Of a stretch of DNA of 64,000 bases, positions 17,785 through 26,869 are shown piece by piece. Every line of letters starts with the position of its first letter. Within the stretch, counting starts at the first letter, position 1. The notes beneath the pieces are model-generated. The model worked only from the letters and a program-made list of their open reading frames with translations. It searched no databases and was not told the DNA's origin. The stretch is from the NCBI RefSeq assembly GCF_029626225.1, contig NZ_JARUBP010000001.1, positions 3,410,001 to 3,474,000 of the forward strand, written 5' to 3'. Made by a program: the position numbers and the translations under genes. The DNA comes from Asanoa sp. WMMD1127 (GTDB taxonomy: Bacteria; Actinomycetota; Actinomycetes; Mycobacteriales; Micromonosporaceae).

Positions 17785-18573
17785 CTAAGCGGCGCGTGCG
17801 GTGTAGCGGCCGGCCGTCTGCTCGACGACGAGCAGCTGCCCGAAGGTGTCGGACAGGTGTGGGGCGGTGATGGTCTGCTCCACCGGGCCCTGCGCCACGA
17901 TCGCGCCCTCGCGCAGCAGCAGCGCGTGGGTGAACCCCGGCGGGATCTCCTCGACGTGGTGGGTGACCAGCACCAGCGCGGGGGCGTCCGGGTCGGCGGC
18001 CAGCGCGGTGAGGCGCTTGAGCAGGTCCTCGCGGCCGCCGAGGTCGAGGCCGGCGGCCGGCTCGTCGAGCAGCAGCAGCTCGGGGTCGGTCATCAGCGCC
18101 CGGGCGATCTGCACCCGCTTGCGCTCGCCCTCCGAGAGGGTGCCGTAGGTGCGCTCGGCCAGGCCGGCGACGCCGAGCTGGTCGAGCAGGGTGCGGGCGC
18201 GGGCCTCGTCCATCGGGTCGTACTGCTCGCGCCAGCGGCCGACCACCGACCAGGCGGCGGTGACGACGGCATCGAGCACCCGCTCCTCGCCCGGCACGCG
18301 CTCGGCCAGCTTCGCGGTGGTGATGCCGATGCGGGTACGCAGCTCCCAGACGTCGGTGCGGCCGATCTTCTCGCCGAGCACGATGGCGCTGCCGGTGGTG
18401 GGGTGGAGCTGCCCGGCCGCGATCGACAGCAGGGTGGTCTTGCCGGCGCCGTTGGGCCCGAGCACCACCCAGCGCTCGTCCGGGTAGACCGTCCAGGCGA
18501 CGTCGCGCAGCAGCTGGTTGCGGTCGCGCGTCACCCCGATCCCGTCGAACGAGAGCACCGCGTCGTCGATCAT
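17785..18573 (-). CDS. ABC transporter ATP-binding protein (ModF/YlmA-like)
   Basis: A ~262-residue ATPase with Walker A GPNGAGKTT, signature LSEGERKR, Walker B LLLLDEP and switch HH in VTHHVEE. The EIPPGFTHALLL segment after the switch is typical of the YlmA/ModF group of stand-alone ATPases with no permease beside them, as here. The start is taken as ATG 18573 (MIDDAVLSF), which matches where family members begin; an upstream TTG at 18597 has no ribosome site. Transport substrate unknown. Confidence 0.82.
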   Translation of the reverse strand: MIDDAVLSFDGIGVTRDRNQLLRDVAWTVYPDERWVVLGPNGAGKTTLLSIAAGQLHPTTGSAIVLGEKIGRTDVWELRTRIGITTAKLAERVPGEERVLDAVVTAAWSVVGRWREQYDPMDEARARTLLDQLGVAGLAERTYGTLSEGERKRVQIARALMTDPELLLLDEPAAGLDLGGREDLLKRLTALAADPDAPALVLVTHHVEEIPPGFTHALLLREGAIVAQGPVEQTITAPHLSDTFGQLLVVEQTAGRYTARAA

Positions 18574-18654
18574 GTCAGTCGGCACGCGGTCATCCAATCA
18601 CGCAGGCCGCGAGAGGTGCGGTGCGCCCCGCGGCCGGGCGACGGCGCGCACACG

Positions 18655-19626
18655 TCAGCCACCCAACAGGGCTTCGGCGGCCAACGTGAGGTGCGCGACC
18701 GACAGGTCCGCGTCGCGCGGCGGCACGAAGACGACCGCGTCGGCGCCGGCGGCGGCCAGCCGCGAGACCGCAGCCCCGCAGGTGCCGGCGTCGCCGACGA
18801 CGGCGTAGCGGTCGACGATCTCGTCGGGCAGCGCGGTGGCGAGGGCTTCGAGGTCGCCCCGGGCATCGGCGACCAGCTTGGCCAGGATCTCGGCGTCGGC
18901 CGGGTCCGACGGCTGCACCGGCGCGCTGAACTGGGCTGCCAGCTCGGCCCGGGCGCTGCGCGCGGCGTCGTCGAAGTCGAGGTGCGCGTACACCGTTACC
19001 CGGTGGGGGTCGGTGCGGCCCGCCTCGGCCCGGCCCTCGTCGATCCGCTCGCGGGCCCACGCGATGTAGGCCGGCGCCGCGCCCTCGGCCAGGATCGTCC
19101 CGTCGGCGACGCGGCCGGCCAGCCGCAGCGACTTCTCGTTGCGCACGCCCGCCGACAGCAGCGGCGGCTCGGCGGGCGGGAAGGCCAGCGTGACGCCGTC
19201 GAGGTCGACGTGCCGGCCGTGGGTGGTCACCGTCTCGCCGTGCAGGAGTGCGCGTACGGCGGCGATGGTCTCCTCGAGCACCGACAGCGGCGAGGGGTGG
19301 TGGGCGCCGACCTGGCGCACCCAGGCCGGCACGCCGTGGCCGAAGCCGGGCAGGATCCGGCCGGGGAACAGCCGGCTGAGGTTGGACAGCTCCATCGCGG
19401 CCAGCGCGGGGTTGCGGAAGGCCGCCGGCAGGATGCCGATGCCGATCTTCAGTGACTCGGTGCTCGCCGCGGCGACCGCCGCCGCCGACACCGCGCCGGT
19501 GAAGAAACAGTCCTCGACCACCCACAGCTCGTCGTAGCCGAGCCGTTCGGCCAGCTGCGCATAGGCGGGCAGGTTCTCCGGCGGGCTGTCGCAGCGGAAC
19601 ATGACACCGATCGGTGGGTTGTCCAT
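18655..19626 (-). CDS. LLM-class (F420-dependent-type) flavin oxidoreductase
   Basis: A 323-residue TIM-barrel oxidoreductase. Luciferase-like features include the N-terminal strand IGVMFRCDSPPENLPAYAQLAERLGYDELW, GIGILPAAFRNPALAAME, and FPGRILPGFGHG around the cofactor pocket. Actinobacterial members usually use F420; the cofactor is inferred. ATG 19626 is preferred over an upstream in-frame codon because the protein then begins MDNPPIGVMF like its family. It is divergent from ribokinase with only about 38 bases between start codons. Substrate unknown. Confidence 0.83.
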   Translation of the reverse strand: MDNPPIGVMFRCDSPPENLPAYAQLAERLGYDELWVVEDCFFTGAVSAAAVAAASTESLKIGIGILPAAFRNPALAAMELSNLSRLFPGRILPGFGHGVPAWVRQVGAHHPSPLSVLEETIAAVRALLHGETVTTHGRHVDLDGVTLAFPPAEPPLLSAGVRNEKSLRLAGRVADGTILAEGAAPAYIAWARERIDEGRAEAGRTDPHRVTVYAHLDFDDAARSARAELAAQFSAPVQPSDPADAEILAKLVADARGDLEALATALPDEIVDRYAVVGDAGTCGAAVSRLAAAGADAVVFVPPRDADLSVAHLTLAAEALLGG

Positions 19627-19664
19627 GGCAGCAGCCTGCCAGACGGCCAATAGACTCGCCGACT

Positions 19665-20561
19665 ATGGATCGGGCTGTGGTGGCGGTCGTCGGCAGCGCC
19701 AACATGGACCTCGTGGCCAAGGCGGCCGTGCTGCCGAAGCCGGGCGAGACCGTGCTGGGCGACGAGTTCGCGACGATCCCCGGTGGCAAGGGCGCCAACC
19801 AGGCGATCGCCGCCGCGCGTGCCGGCGCGACGACCCGGCTGCTCGGCGCGATCGGCTCCGACGCGTTCGGGGTGACGCTCAAGGCCCGGATCGACGCGGC
19901 CGGGGTCGACACCGGGTTGGTCCGGGTCGTCTACGGCGCGTCCGGCGTCGCGCTGATCACTGTGGACGCTGCCGGCGAGAACACCATCGTCGTGACGCCC
20001 GGCGCCAACGGCAGCTTCACCGACCTGCGCGAGCCGGAACGGGCGGCGCTGGCCGGCGCCGACGTGATGGTCGCCCAGCTGGAGATTCCCGTGGCGACCG
20101 TGACGGCGGCCGCGGTCGCCGCCCGGGCCGCCGGCACCCGGGTGGTGCTCAACGCCGCGCCGGCCCGGTCCCTGCCCACCGAGCTGCTCGACGCGGTCGA
20201 CCTACTCGTGGTCAACGAGACCGAGGCCGAGGCGATCAGCGGCGAGCGCCGCCCCGAGCCGTTGCTCGCCATGGTGCCCCGGGTGGTGCTGACGCTGGGC
20301 GCGGCCGGCGCGTGGTACGTCGACCGCGACGGCGCCTCGGTGCGCGTGCCCGGCTTGCGGGTCACCACCGTCGACTCCACCGCCGCCGGCGACGCGTTCA
20401 CCGGTGCGCTGGCGGTCGCCTGGGCCGAGGGTCGCGAGATCGTCGAGGCCGTCGGGTGGGCGTGCGCCGCCGGGGCCGCCTGCGTGCGCAAGCTGGGCGC
20501 GTCGACCGCGCTGCCGACCCGGGCCGAGATCGACGAGCTGTTTCAGTCGTCGAGCTCCTGA
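19665..20561 (+). CDS. rbsK: Ribokinase, PfkB family
   Basis: A 298-residue sugar kinase phosphorylating ribose at O5. PfkB signature 1 is GGKGANQAIAAARAG near residues 40-55. Signature 2 is DSTAAGDAFTGAL near 237-249, where the Asp in AAGD is the catalytic base. The NxxE motif reads VVNETEAEAI. ATG 19665 has no strong ribosome site, so a very short or absent leader is possible. No ribose transporter is adjacent. The 3' end overlaps the opposing coiled-coil gene by 19 bases. Confidence 0.87.
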   Translation: MDRAVVAVVGSANMDLVAKAAVLPKPGETVLGDEFATIPGGKGANQAIAAARAGATTRLLGAIGSDAFGVTLKARIDAAGVDTGLVRVVYGASGVALITVDAAGENTIVVTPGANGSFTDLREPERAALAGADVMVAQLEIPVATVTAAAVAARAAGTRVVLNAAPARSLPTELLDAVDLLVVNETEAEAISGERRPEPLLAMVPRVVLTLGAAGAWYVDRDGASVRVPGLRVTTVDSTAAGDAFTGALAVAWAEGREIVEAVGWACAAGAACVRKLGASTALPTRAEIDELFQSSSS

Positions 20562-21289
20562 CCGCGCTTCGTGAGCAGCCGCAGGCCGGGGATGCCCTTG
20601 ACGGCCAGCCGCAGTTCGCGGGTGACGTCGAGCAGCTCGTGGATGTCGGGACCGACCCGGTCGAGGGTGGCCAGGATCGGCAGGATGTCCTCGTCCATGT
20701 GCTTGGTGAACCGGGGCAGCTCGTCGATCAGCTTGATGGCCGCGTCGACCTCGTCCTCGGAGAGCTGCTCGACGAAACGGTGGGCCATGGGGGCGCCCCG
20801 GCGCAGCGCCGGGGCGTAGCCGCCGAGCAGCTCGTCGGCCGTGCCCGCGGTGGCCTCGGCCTTGTCGACCACGCCGTTGGCCTTCAGCGCGACGGTCTCC
20901 GCCTCGGTGATCACGGCCCGGGCGTCGGTGACCGTGCCGCCGGCCGCGGCGGTCAGCCGCTGCACCTCGTCGACCAGCAGGCCGGCGGCGGTGACCACCC
21001 GGGTCACCCGCTCGACCTGCGCGGTCGCGGTGGTGCTGACCGCGCGGGTGCGTTCGAGCACGGCCTCGGCGTCGGTGACGGCCGCGTCGACGCCGTCGAT
21101 CAGCGCGCCGGCCCGGTCGGCCAGGGTCTCCAGTCGGTCCAGAAACGCCTCGGCCCGGTCGGCGATCCCGCCGACCCGCTTGACCAGCGCCTCGATGTCG
21201 TCGATCACGCGCAGGGCGCGGGCGGGCACGGTGACGGCGGACCGGGTCAGGCCGATCACGTCACTGGGCGTCGGGATGGGCAGAGCCAT
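20543..21289 (-). CDS. Helical coiled-coil protein of unknown function, 248 aa
   Basis: Nearly the whole protein is amphipathic helix. Repeated segments of the form ADRAEAFLDRLETLADRAGALIDGVDAAV suggest an apolipoprotein-like or methyl-accepting-type bundle. There is no membrane segment or signal peptide. The C-terminal third (after LLGGYAPALRRG) is more globular with FVEQLSEDEVDAAIKLIDELP. The start is chosen at ATG 21289 (MALPIPTPSD); ATG 21298 and GTG 21304 are alternatives. Possible roles are scaffolding or membrane-surface binding, but nothing in the context decides. Similar proteins occur widely in actinobacteria to my knowledge. Confidence 0.7.
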   Translation of the reverse strand: MALPIPTPSDVIGLTRSAVTVPARALRVIDDIEALVKRVGGIADRAEAFLDRLETLADRAGALIDGVDAAVTDAEAVLERTRAVSTTATAQVERVTRVVTAAGLLVDEVQRLTAAAGGTVTDARAVITEAETVALKANGVVDKAEATAGTADELLGGYAPALRRGAPMAHRFVEQLSEDEVDAAIKLIDELPRFTKHMDEDILPILATLDRVGPDIHELLDVTRELRLAVKGIPGLRLLTKRGQELDD

Positions 21290-21326
21290 GCCGACCATTG
21301 TCACCCGGCGAGGCCAGCCCGGCTTT

Positions 21327-22949
21327 TCAGGCCAGGTTCGACGAGCGGGGGTACGCGTCCGCGGGGTCGGTGAGCACGTTCACGAGGTAAGGCACGCCGG
21401 ACGCGAACGCCCGCTCCAGCGCGCCGCCGAGGTCGGCCGCCTTGCTGATCGTCTCGCCGGCGCCGCCGAGCGCCTTGACGACGTCGTCGTAGCGCAGGCC
21501 CGGCTGCAGGTCGGCGGCCACGTCGTAGCCGTACATCGCCTGCATGGGGTGCTTCTCCAGGCCCCAGATGCCGTTGTTGCCGACCACGATCACGACGGGC
21601 AGCCGCTGGCGCACCAGGGACTCGACGTCCATCAGGGAGAAGCCGGCGGCGCCGTCGCCCATCAGCACGCAGATCTGGCGGTCGGGGTAGGTGACCCGGG
21701 CGCCCATCGCGTAGCCCATGCCGGTGCCGAGGCAGCCGTACGGGCCGGGGTCGAGCCAGCTGCCGGGGACGGAGGGCTCGAGGTAGCGGCCGGCGTACGA
21801 GACGAAGTCGCCGCCGTCGCCGATGGTCACCGCGTCGGGGGCCAGCACGCGGCTCAGCTCGCCGTAGACCCGGGCCGGCTTGATCGGGTCGGTGTCGGCC
21901 GCCATCTCCTGCGCGTCGCGCTCCTTGCCCGCGTCCTCCGCGGTGCGCAGGTCGGTGATCCAGTCCTCGTGGTCGGCCCGCGTGCCGGTGTAGTCGGCCA
22001 GCGCCGAGAGGATCAGCCGCAGGTCGCCGGCCGGTGCGACGGTAGGCGTCACGTGGGTGGCCCGCTGGGTCGGCGCGTCGACGATGTGCACGACCTGGGC
22101 CGAGCCGAAGTCGCCGAAGCTGAGCCGGAAGTCGAGCGGCGTGCCGATCACCACGACCACGTCGGCGCCCTTGAGCGCGGCGCGGCGGGCCTTGGCGAAC
22201 GCGAGCGGGTGGGTCGGCGGCAGCGCGCCCCGACCCATGCCATTGGCGATCACGGGGATGCGCAGCGTCTCGGCCGCTTCGCGCAGCGCGGCGACGGCGT
22301 CGGAGGCGTAGACGTCGGAGCCCGCGATGATCACCGGGCGGTGGGCCTCGGCGATGAGCTGGGCCGCCCGGGCGACGTCGTCCGGGTCGGGCTCGATGAC
22401 CGGGACGTCGGGGGCGCTCGGCGCGTCCGCCTCGTCGTGCGAGAACACGATCTCCAGCGGGAGGTCGAGGAAGACCGGGCCGCGATGCGGTGTCAGCGCG
22501 ATGCCGAGCGCGTTGCGGACCGCGCCCGGGATCTCGCCGGTGGCGAAGACGGTCGCGGCGTGCTTGGTGACCGGGGCGACCAGCGGCACGTGGTCGAGCT
22601 CCTGCAGGCTGCCGGCGCCCCACCGCATGGCCGGCGCCCGCCCGCCGATCACCATCACCGGCGAGGCGTTGAAGTGGGCCGAGGTCAGGCCGGAGATGCC
22701 GTTGGTGACGCCCGGGCCGGCCGTCAGCACAGCGAGGCCGGGGCGGCGGCGCAGCTTGGCGACCGCCTCGGCGGCGAACACGGCGGACTGCTCGTGGCGC
22801 ACGTCGTAGATCGGGAAGCCGGTCTTGTGCGCCGCGTCGTAGAGCGGGAAGACGTGGCCACCGGAGAGCGTGAACATCTCCTCGACACCGGCCGCCCGCA
22901 GTGCCGCGAGGGCGAGCTCGCCGCCGTGACCCTCGATCCGCTCGCTCAT
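21327..22949 (-). CDS. Acetolactate-synthase-like thiamine-diphosphate enzyme
   Basis: A 540-residue ThDP enzyme. The N-terminal domain has the cofactor-activating Glu53 in RHEQSAVFAAE. A central domain without a recognisable FAD motif follows, then the ThDP-binding domain with GDGAAGFSL near residue 429 ending in NN. It resembles mycobacterial IlvX-type acetolactate synthase homologues, which lack a regulatory-subunit partner; none is present here. The reaction (2-oxo acid decarboxylation and ligation) is inferred from family, substrate unknown. ATG 22949 has AGGAG five bases upstream. It stands alone upstream of the coiled-coil gene. Confidence 0.8.
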   Translation of the reverse strand: MSERIEGHGGELALAALRAAGVEEMFTLSGGHVFPLYDAAHKTGFPIYDVRHEQSAVFAAEAVAKLRRRPGLAVLTAGPGVTNGISGLTSAHFNASPVMVIGGRAPAMRWGAGSLQELDHVPLVAPVTKHAATVFATGEIPGAVRNALGIALTPHRGPVFLDLPLEIVFSHDEADAPSAPDVPVIEPDPDDVARAAQLIAEAHRPVIIAGSDVYASDAVAALREAAETLRIPVIANGMGRGALPPTHPLAFAKARRAALKGADVVVVIGTPLDFRLSFGDFGSAQVVHIVDAPTQRATHVTPTVAPAGDLRLILSALADYTGTRADHEDWITDLRTAEDAGKERDAQEMAADTDPIKPARVYGELSRVLAPDAVTIGDGGDFVSYAGRYLEPSVPGSWLDPGPYGCLGTGMGYAMGARVTYPDRQICVLMGDGAAGFSLMDVESLVRQRLPVVIVVGNNGIWGLEKHPMQAMYGYDVAADLQPGLRYDDVVKALGGAGETISKAADLGGALERAFASGVPYLVNVLTDPADAYPRSSNLA

Positions 22950-23017
22950 CGCCACTCCTGTCGCTTAGTCCGCTGCGAGCACCTTACTAGCCGGTAGGTG
23001 TCAAACGTGAGGCTGGT

Positions 23018-24976
23018 TCACCTCAGCTCGCTGAGCCAGCGACGGATCCCCTCGATGATGTCGGTGTAGGAGTCCCCGGTCGCGTAGTGGAACGCCACGA
23101 CGGCCGAGACGATCGGGGTGGCCATGAGCAGGAGGAACATGATCAGCCGGCGGAGGAACCGGCCGAACCCGCTGCCGCTTCTGCCGCGCGTCGGGCGTGG
23201 CGTGTCCCAGACGGGTGGGCGGTCGTCACGCGGTCGTTGCGGGGCCGGTTCCCGGTAGACCCGCGGCTCGTCGTGGCCCGAGAGCGCGCGGATGTCGGCG
23301 ACGAGCGCCGGCTCGGCGAGGGTGTCGCGGCCGAAGCGGGAGGGACGTTGGGCGGGCTTGGCCGGCTTGACCGGGACGGCGGCGCGGCCGGGCGGGAAGG
23401 CGGGGGCCGGTTCCGGCAGGGGGTCGGTGGTCGGCTCGCGTTTCGGAGCGTGGCCGTTGCGCGTCGGGGCGTTGGCTACGGCGGCGGCGCCGCGGGCCAC
23501 GGCAGCCGAACCGGCCGGCGCCGGGTTGGCGGCTGCCTGCGCGGTGCTGTGGGCCACGGCGGCCGAGCCGGGCGGTGTCGGGCTGGCGGCGCTCGGGCCG
23601 CCCGGGGTGGCGGCCTCGCGGGCCGCGGCGGCCGCTTGCACGGCGCCGGGATCCTGAGCGGCCGAGGCGGGTTGGTTGGTGCCGGGCGCCGGCGGGCTCG
23701 AGGTGGGCCGGATGCCCGCGGGCGCTTCGGCGGTGCTCGGTGTGGCGGCGCCGTTGGGTGCGGGGGAGATGGGGGCGACCGCGGTCGGTGGCGGGATGGC
23801 GCCGTTGGCCGGTTCGACGATCTTCGGGAACTGGCCGGTCACCGGGACCGCGCCGGGGGCGCTGGCGAGCAGCGCGGTGGCGGAGAGCACGGCGCCCTCG
23901 GCGACCACGAGCTCGGGCTGCTCGATCACGACCGGCGGCTCGCCCAGCTCGCGGTGCAGCAGGGTGGCCAGCAGCGGGATCCGGCTCGAACCGCCGACCA
24001 GGAACACGCCGGCCCGGTTGCCGGGCGGCAGGGCCGCGGCGTCGATCACGGCCTTGGTCACCTGCACGGTCTGGGCCAGGATCGGCAGCGCCACCTTTTC
24101 CAGCTCGGTGCGGGTCAGGTGGGCCTCGACGTCGCAGATCGGGACGACCAGGTCGGCCGAGGGGGAGCGGGAGAGTCGCTCTTTCGCGACGCGTACGTCG
24201 TCCCAGAGTTGACGCTTCGCCCGGCGGTCCTCGACCGTGGCGGGGTTGCGCAGGCGCTCCCAGGCCTCCGGGTGGGTCGGCGCGTAGGTCGCCGCCAGGT
24301 GCTCGACCAGCGCCGCGTCGACGTCGAGCCCGCCGAGGTCCGCGCGACCGTCGACGGCCAGCACCTCGAAACCGGTCGACCGGCGCACCACCACGCTCGC
24401 GTCGAACGTGCCGGCGCCGAAGTCGTGCACGACCACGGCCGAGCCGATCGGCACGTCGCGGCCCAGCACCTCGGCGAAGTAGGTGGCCGCCGCGACCGGC
24501 TCGGCCACCAGCCGCCCGTCGCCCAGCCCCGCGTCGGCCGCGGCCCGGGAGAGCAGCGCCCGCCGGGTCGCGCCCCAGGTCGCGGGGCAGGTCAGGGTCA
24601 GCGCCGGCGGGGTCTCGGCGGTGACCTCGCCCGTCGTCAGGTCGCCGATGGTGCGGCGCCACTCCTCGGCCAGGCGGCCCAGCACGGCGCTGACCAGGTC
24701 GGCCACCGGCACGTCGCGTTCGCCGAGCAGCACGCTGCCGTCGTCGACCCGGCGCTTCGGGTTGGGCTCGAAGCGGGCGGGGTCGAGCCGGGCGCTGTGC
24801 ACCGCGTCGCGGCCGGCCACCAGCGGCGCGTCGGCGCCGGGTGGGGCGTAGACCGCGGACGGGAGCAGCGGGGAGCCGTCGACGAGCAGCGGGCGGGCGC
24901 GACCGTCGGGCCACCGCACCACGGCCACCGTGTGCGAGGTCCCGAAATCGACCCCCAGCGCGGCCCCCGGCGACAT
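23018..24976 (-). CDS. Hsp70-family protein with low-complexity linker and C-terminal membrane anchor
   Basis: A 652-residue protein. The first ~370 residues form an actin/Hsp70 ATPase fold with VDFGTSHT (phosphate 1), DFGAGTFD (phosphate 2) and FLVGGSSRIP (adenosine). The peptide-binding domain is missing. It is replaced by about 220 residues of Ala/Pro/Gly-rich linker and a basic segment, then one membrane helix (MFLLLMATPIVSAVVAF) near residues 610-630. Such DnaK-like proteins are common in actinobacteria; client and role are unknown. An external C-terminal tail of about 20 residues is predicted. Confidence 0.85.
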   Translation of the reverse strand: MSPGAALGVDFGTSHTVAVVRWPDGRARPLLVDGSPLLPSAVYAPPGADAPLVAGRDAVHSARLDPARFEPNPKRRVDDGSVLLGERDVPVADLVSAVLGRLAEEWRRTIGDLTTGEVTAETPPALTLTCPATWGATRRALLSRAAADAGLGDGRLVAEPVAAATYFAEVLGRDVPIGSAVVVHDFGAGTFDASVVVRRSTGFEVLAVDGRADLGGLDVDAALVEHLAATYAPTHPEAWERLRNPATVEDRRAKRQLWDDVRVAKERLSRSPSADLVVPICDVEAHLTRTELEKVALPILAQTVQVTKAVIDAAALPPGNRAGVFLVGGSSRIPLLATLLHRELGEPPVVIEQPELVVAEGAVLSATALLASAPGAVPVTGQFPKIVEPANGAIPPPTAVAPISPAPNGAATPSTAEAPAGIRPTSSPPAPGTNQPASAAQDPGAVQAAAAAREAATPGGPSAASPTPPGSAAVAHSTAQAAANPAPAGSAAVARGAAAVANAPTRNGHAPKREPTTDPLPEPAPAFPPGRAAVPVKPAKPAQRPSRFGRDTLAEPALVADIRALSGHDEPRVYREPAPQRPRDDRPPVWDTPRPTRGRSGSGFGRFLRRLIMFLLLMATPIVSAVVAFHYATGDSYTDIIEGIRRWLSELR

Positions 24977-25034
24977 GCGCCGAGCCTACCGGTGTCGCGC
25001 CGGTTCCTCAGCGTGCTCGGGCGGCGACGCTCGG

Positions 25035-25808
25035 TCAGCGACCGGTGAAGTCCGGCTTGCGCTTCTCGACGAACGCGGTCATGCCCTCGCGCCGGTCGTC
25101 GGTCGCGAACAGCGCCGCGAAGAGCTGGCTCTCCCAGGCCAGACCGGAGTTGAGGTCCATGTCGAGACCGCCGTCGATGGCCGCCTTGGCCGCGCGGATC
25201 GCCTGGGCCGGACCATTGGCGTAGGGGCGGACCAGCGCGACCGCCTCCGCGTAGACGTCGGCGGCCGGCACCACCTTGTCGGCGAGCCCGATCCGCAGCG
25301 CCTCGTCGGCGTCGACCATGCGGCCGGAGAGCACGATGTCCTTGGCCCGCGCCGGGCCGACGAGCCGGGCGAGCCGCTGGGTGCCGCCGGCGCCGGGGAT
25401 GATGCCCAGCTTGATCTCGGGCTGGCCGAGCTTGGCGTCGTCGGCCACGACCCGCCAGTCGCAGGCCAGCGCGAGCTCGCAGCCGCCGCCGAGCGCGTAC
25501 CCCGTGATCGCCGCGACGACCGGCTTCGGGATGCGGGCCACCGCGCCGAGCGCCGCGGACAGGTTCGCCGCCCGGCCCGCCATGTCCACGTACGACATCG
25601 CGGTCATTTCCTTGATGTCGGCGCCCGCGGCGAAGACCTTCTCGCCGCCGTAGACGACGACGGCCCGGACGCTGTCGTCGTCGGCCGCTTCGAGGGCCGC
25701 GGCCCGGATCTCCTCCTGCACCTGGGTGTTGAGCGCGTTCATCGGCGGTCGCTCGAGTCGGATCGTGCCGATTCCGTCGTGCTTGTCGAGCCGGACGAGC
25801 TCGCCCAC
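25035..25808 (-). CDS. Enoyl-CoA hydratase/isomerase family protein
   Basis: A 257-residue crotonase-fold enzyme acting on enoyl-CoA in fatty-acid or related CoA-ester breakdown. The oxyanion-hole motifs are AAGADIKEM and GYALGGGCELALACD. The two catalytic acids occupy the usual places: Glu in GGGCEL and Glu/Gly in LGIIPGAGGTQRL. Start is GTG 25808, six bases after GGAGG; an earlier in-frame ATG would place the ribosome site inside the gene. It is not linked to other beta-oxidation genes here. Confidence 0.88.
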   Translation of the reverse strand: MGELVRLDKHDGIGTIRLERPPMNALNTQVQEEIRAAALEAADDDSVRAVVVYGGEKVFAAGADIKEMTAMSYVDMAGRAANLSAALGAVARIPKPVVAAITGYALGGGCELALACDWRVVADDAKLGQPEIKLGIIPGAGGTQRLARLVGPARAKDIVLSGRMVDADEALRIGLADKVVPAADVYAEAVALVRPYANGPAQAIRAAKAAIDGGLDMDLNSGLAWESQLFAALFATDDRREGMTAFVEKRKPDFTGR

Positions 25809-25897
25809 GTCACACCTCCATGTGCTTCTGGCGTCCGGCACACATTACGGGGTCCGCGATTGGGTAACTTGGTGATGGGTCCTTTCTGGTGGTAGGG

Positions 25898-26359
25898 ATG
25901 ATCACTTACTACAACGACCGTGCGGTGCAGGTCACGTCGCAGGCGATCAGGGTCGCCGGGCGCAGCTACCCGCTGGCCACGCTCTCCCGGGTGTGGCACC
26001 GGCGGGGCGAGCGCTCGTGGGGCACGATGGCCGGCCGCGGCGCGATCGGTGTCGCCCTCGTGGTCCCGCTGGTCACCGCCGCGTGCGGCATCGCGCTGGC
26101 GCTGCGCCTGCACACGTCGACGGCGACCACCGTGCTGATCGTCGGCGTCTCGGTGCTGATCGGCCTCGCCGCGGCGCCGCTGGCCGACTTCCTGCTGGGC
26201 CGCCTCGACCTGTCCTATTCCAAGGGCGCGCGGGCGCTCGAGATCTGGGCCGAGGTCGGCGGCCGGCCCACGCTGCTCGTCCGCACGGGCGACGCGCTGA
26301 CGTTTGGTCAGATTTACCGAGCGCTGCAACGCGCCCTGGAAGCGGCGCCGAGATATTGA
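25898..26359 (+). CDS. DUF6232-type membrane protein, copy 1
   Basis: A 153-residue protein: MITYYNDRAVQVTSQAIRV, a short soluble strand region, two adjacent membrane helices (about residues 48-95) and a soluble C-terminal half with a FGQIYRALQRALE ending. ATG 25898 follows GGTAGGG. Its neighbour at 26382 has the same layout and matching motifs (YY-DxxVQVTS, FGQIYRAxQRA), so the two arose by tandem duplication. Function unknown. Confidence 0.78.
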   Translation: MITYYNDRAVQVTSQAIRVAGRSYPLATLSRVWHRRGERSWGTMAGRGAIGVALVVPLVTAACGIALALRLHTSTATTVLIVGVSVLIGLAAAPLADFLLGRLDLSYSKGARALEIWAEVGGRPTLLVRTGDALTFGQIYRALQRALEAAPRY

Positions 26360-26381
26360 CCGCAGCGGTTTTCCTGAAGAG

Positions 26382-26855
26382 GTGACCGTCTACTACCGCG
26401 ACCAGCACGTGCAGGTGACGTCCGACGCCGTGCGGGTCGACGGGGTGCTCTATCCGGTCGCGGCGCTGGAGATGGTCTGGCACAAGCGCGGCTCGGGTAC
26501 GACCGGCACCAGGTCCCGCCGCCTCGGCCGGGGTGCCCTCATCCTGATCATCTCGATCCTGCCCCTCGCCGCGATCGTCTGCGCCATCTCGCTGGTCTAT
26601 TCCGCCGGCGACCGGGCGGCCTGGGGCCTGGCCGCCGCGGTGCTGGGCGCGGGCGTGATCGGCGCGCTGGTGCTGCTGCCCTTCGCGGAGCTGCCGCTGA
26701 GCTGGCTGGACCGCTCCTACGACGAAGGCACGGCGGTCAACGAGATCTGGATCCGGTACGCGGGCCACGACCAGCTCCTCCTCCGCACCACCAACACGCT
26801 GCGCTTCGGGCAGATCTACCGGGCCGTCCAACGCGCGGTCGAACGGCACGGCTGA
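26382..26855 (+). CDS. DUF6232-type membrane protein, copy 2
   Basis: A 157-residue paralogue of the preceding protein, starting MTVYYRDQHVQVTSDAVRV from GTG 26382 with GAAGAG just upstream. It has the same two central helices and ends in RFGQIYRAVQRAVERHG. It lies 22 bases after copy 1, so the pair is one operon and might form a hetero-oligomer. The gene ends 14 bases before the stop of the oppositely oriented AfsR-like regulator. Confidence 0.76.
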   Translation: MTVYYRDQHVQVTSDAVRVDGVLYPVAALEMVWHKRGSGTTGTRSRRLGRGALILIISILPLAAIVCAISLVYSAGDRAAWGLAAAVLGAGVIGALVLLPFAELPLSWLDRSYDEGTAVNEIWIRYAGHDQLLLRTTNTLRFGQIYRAVQRAVERHG

Positions 26856-26869
26856 CTCTCCTCTCTGCG

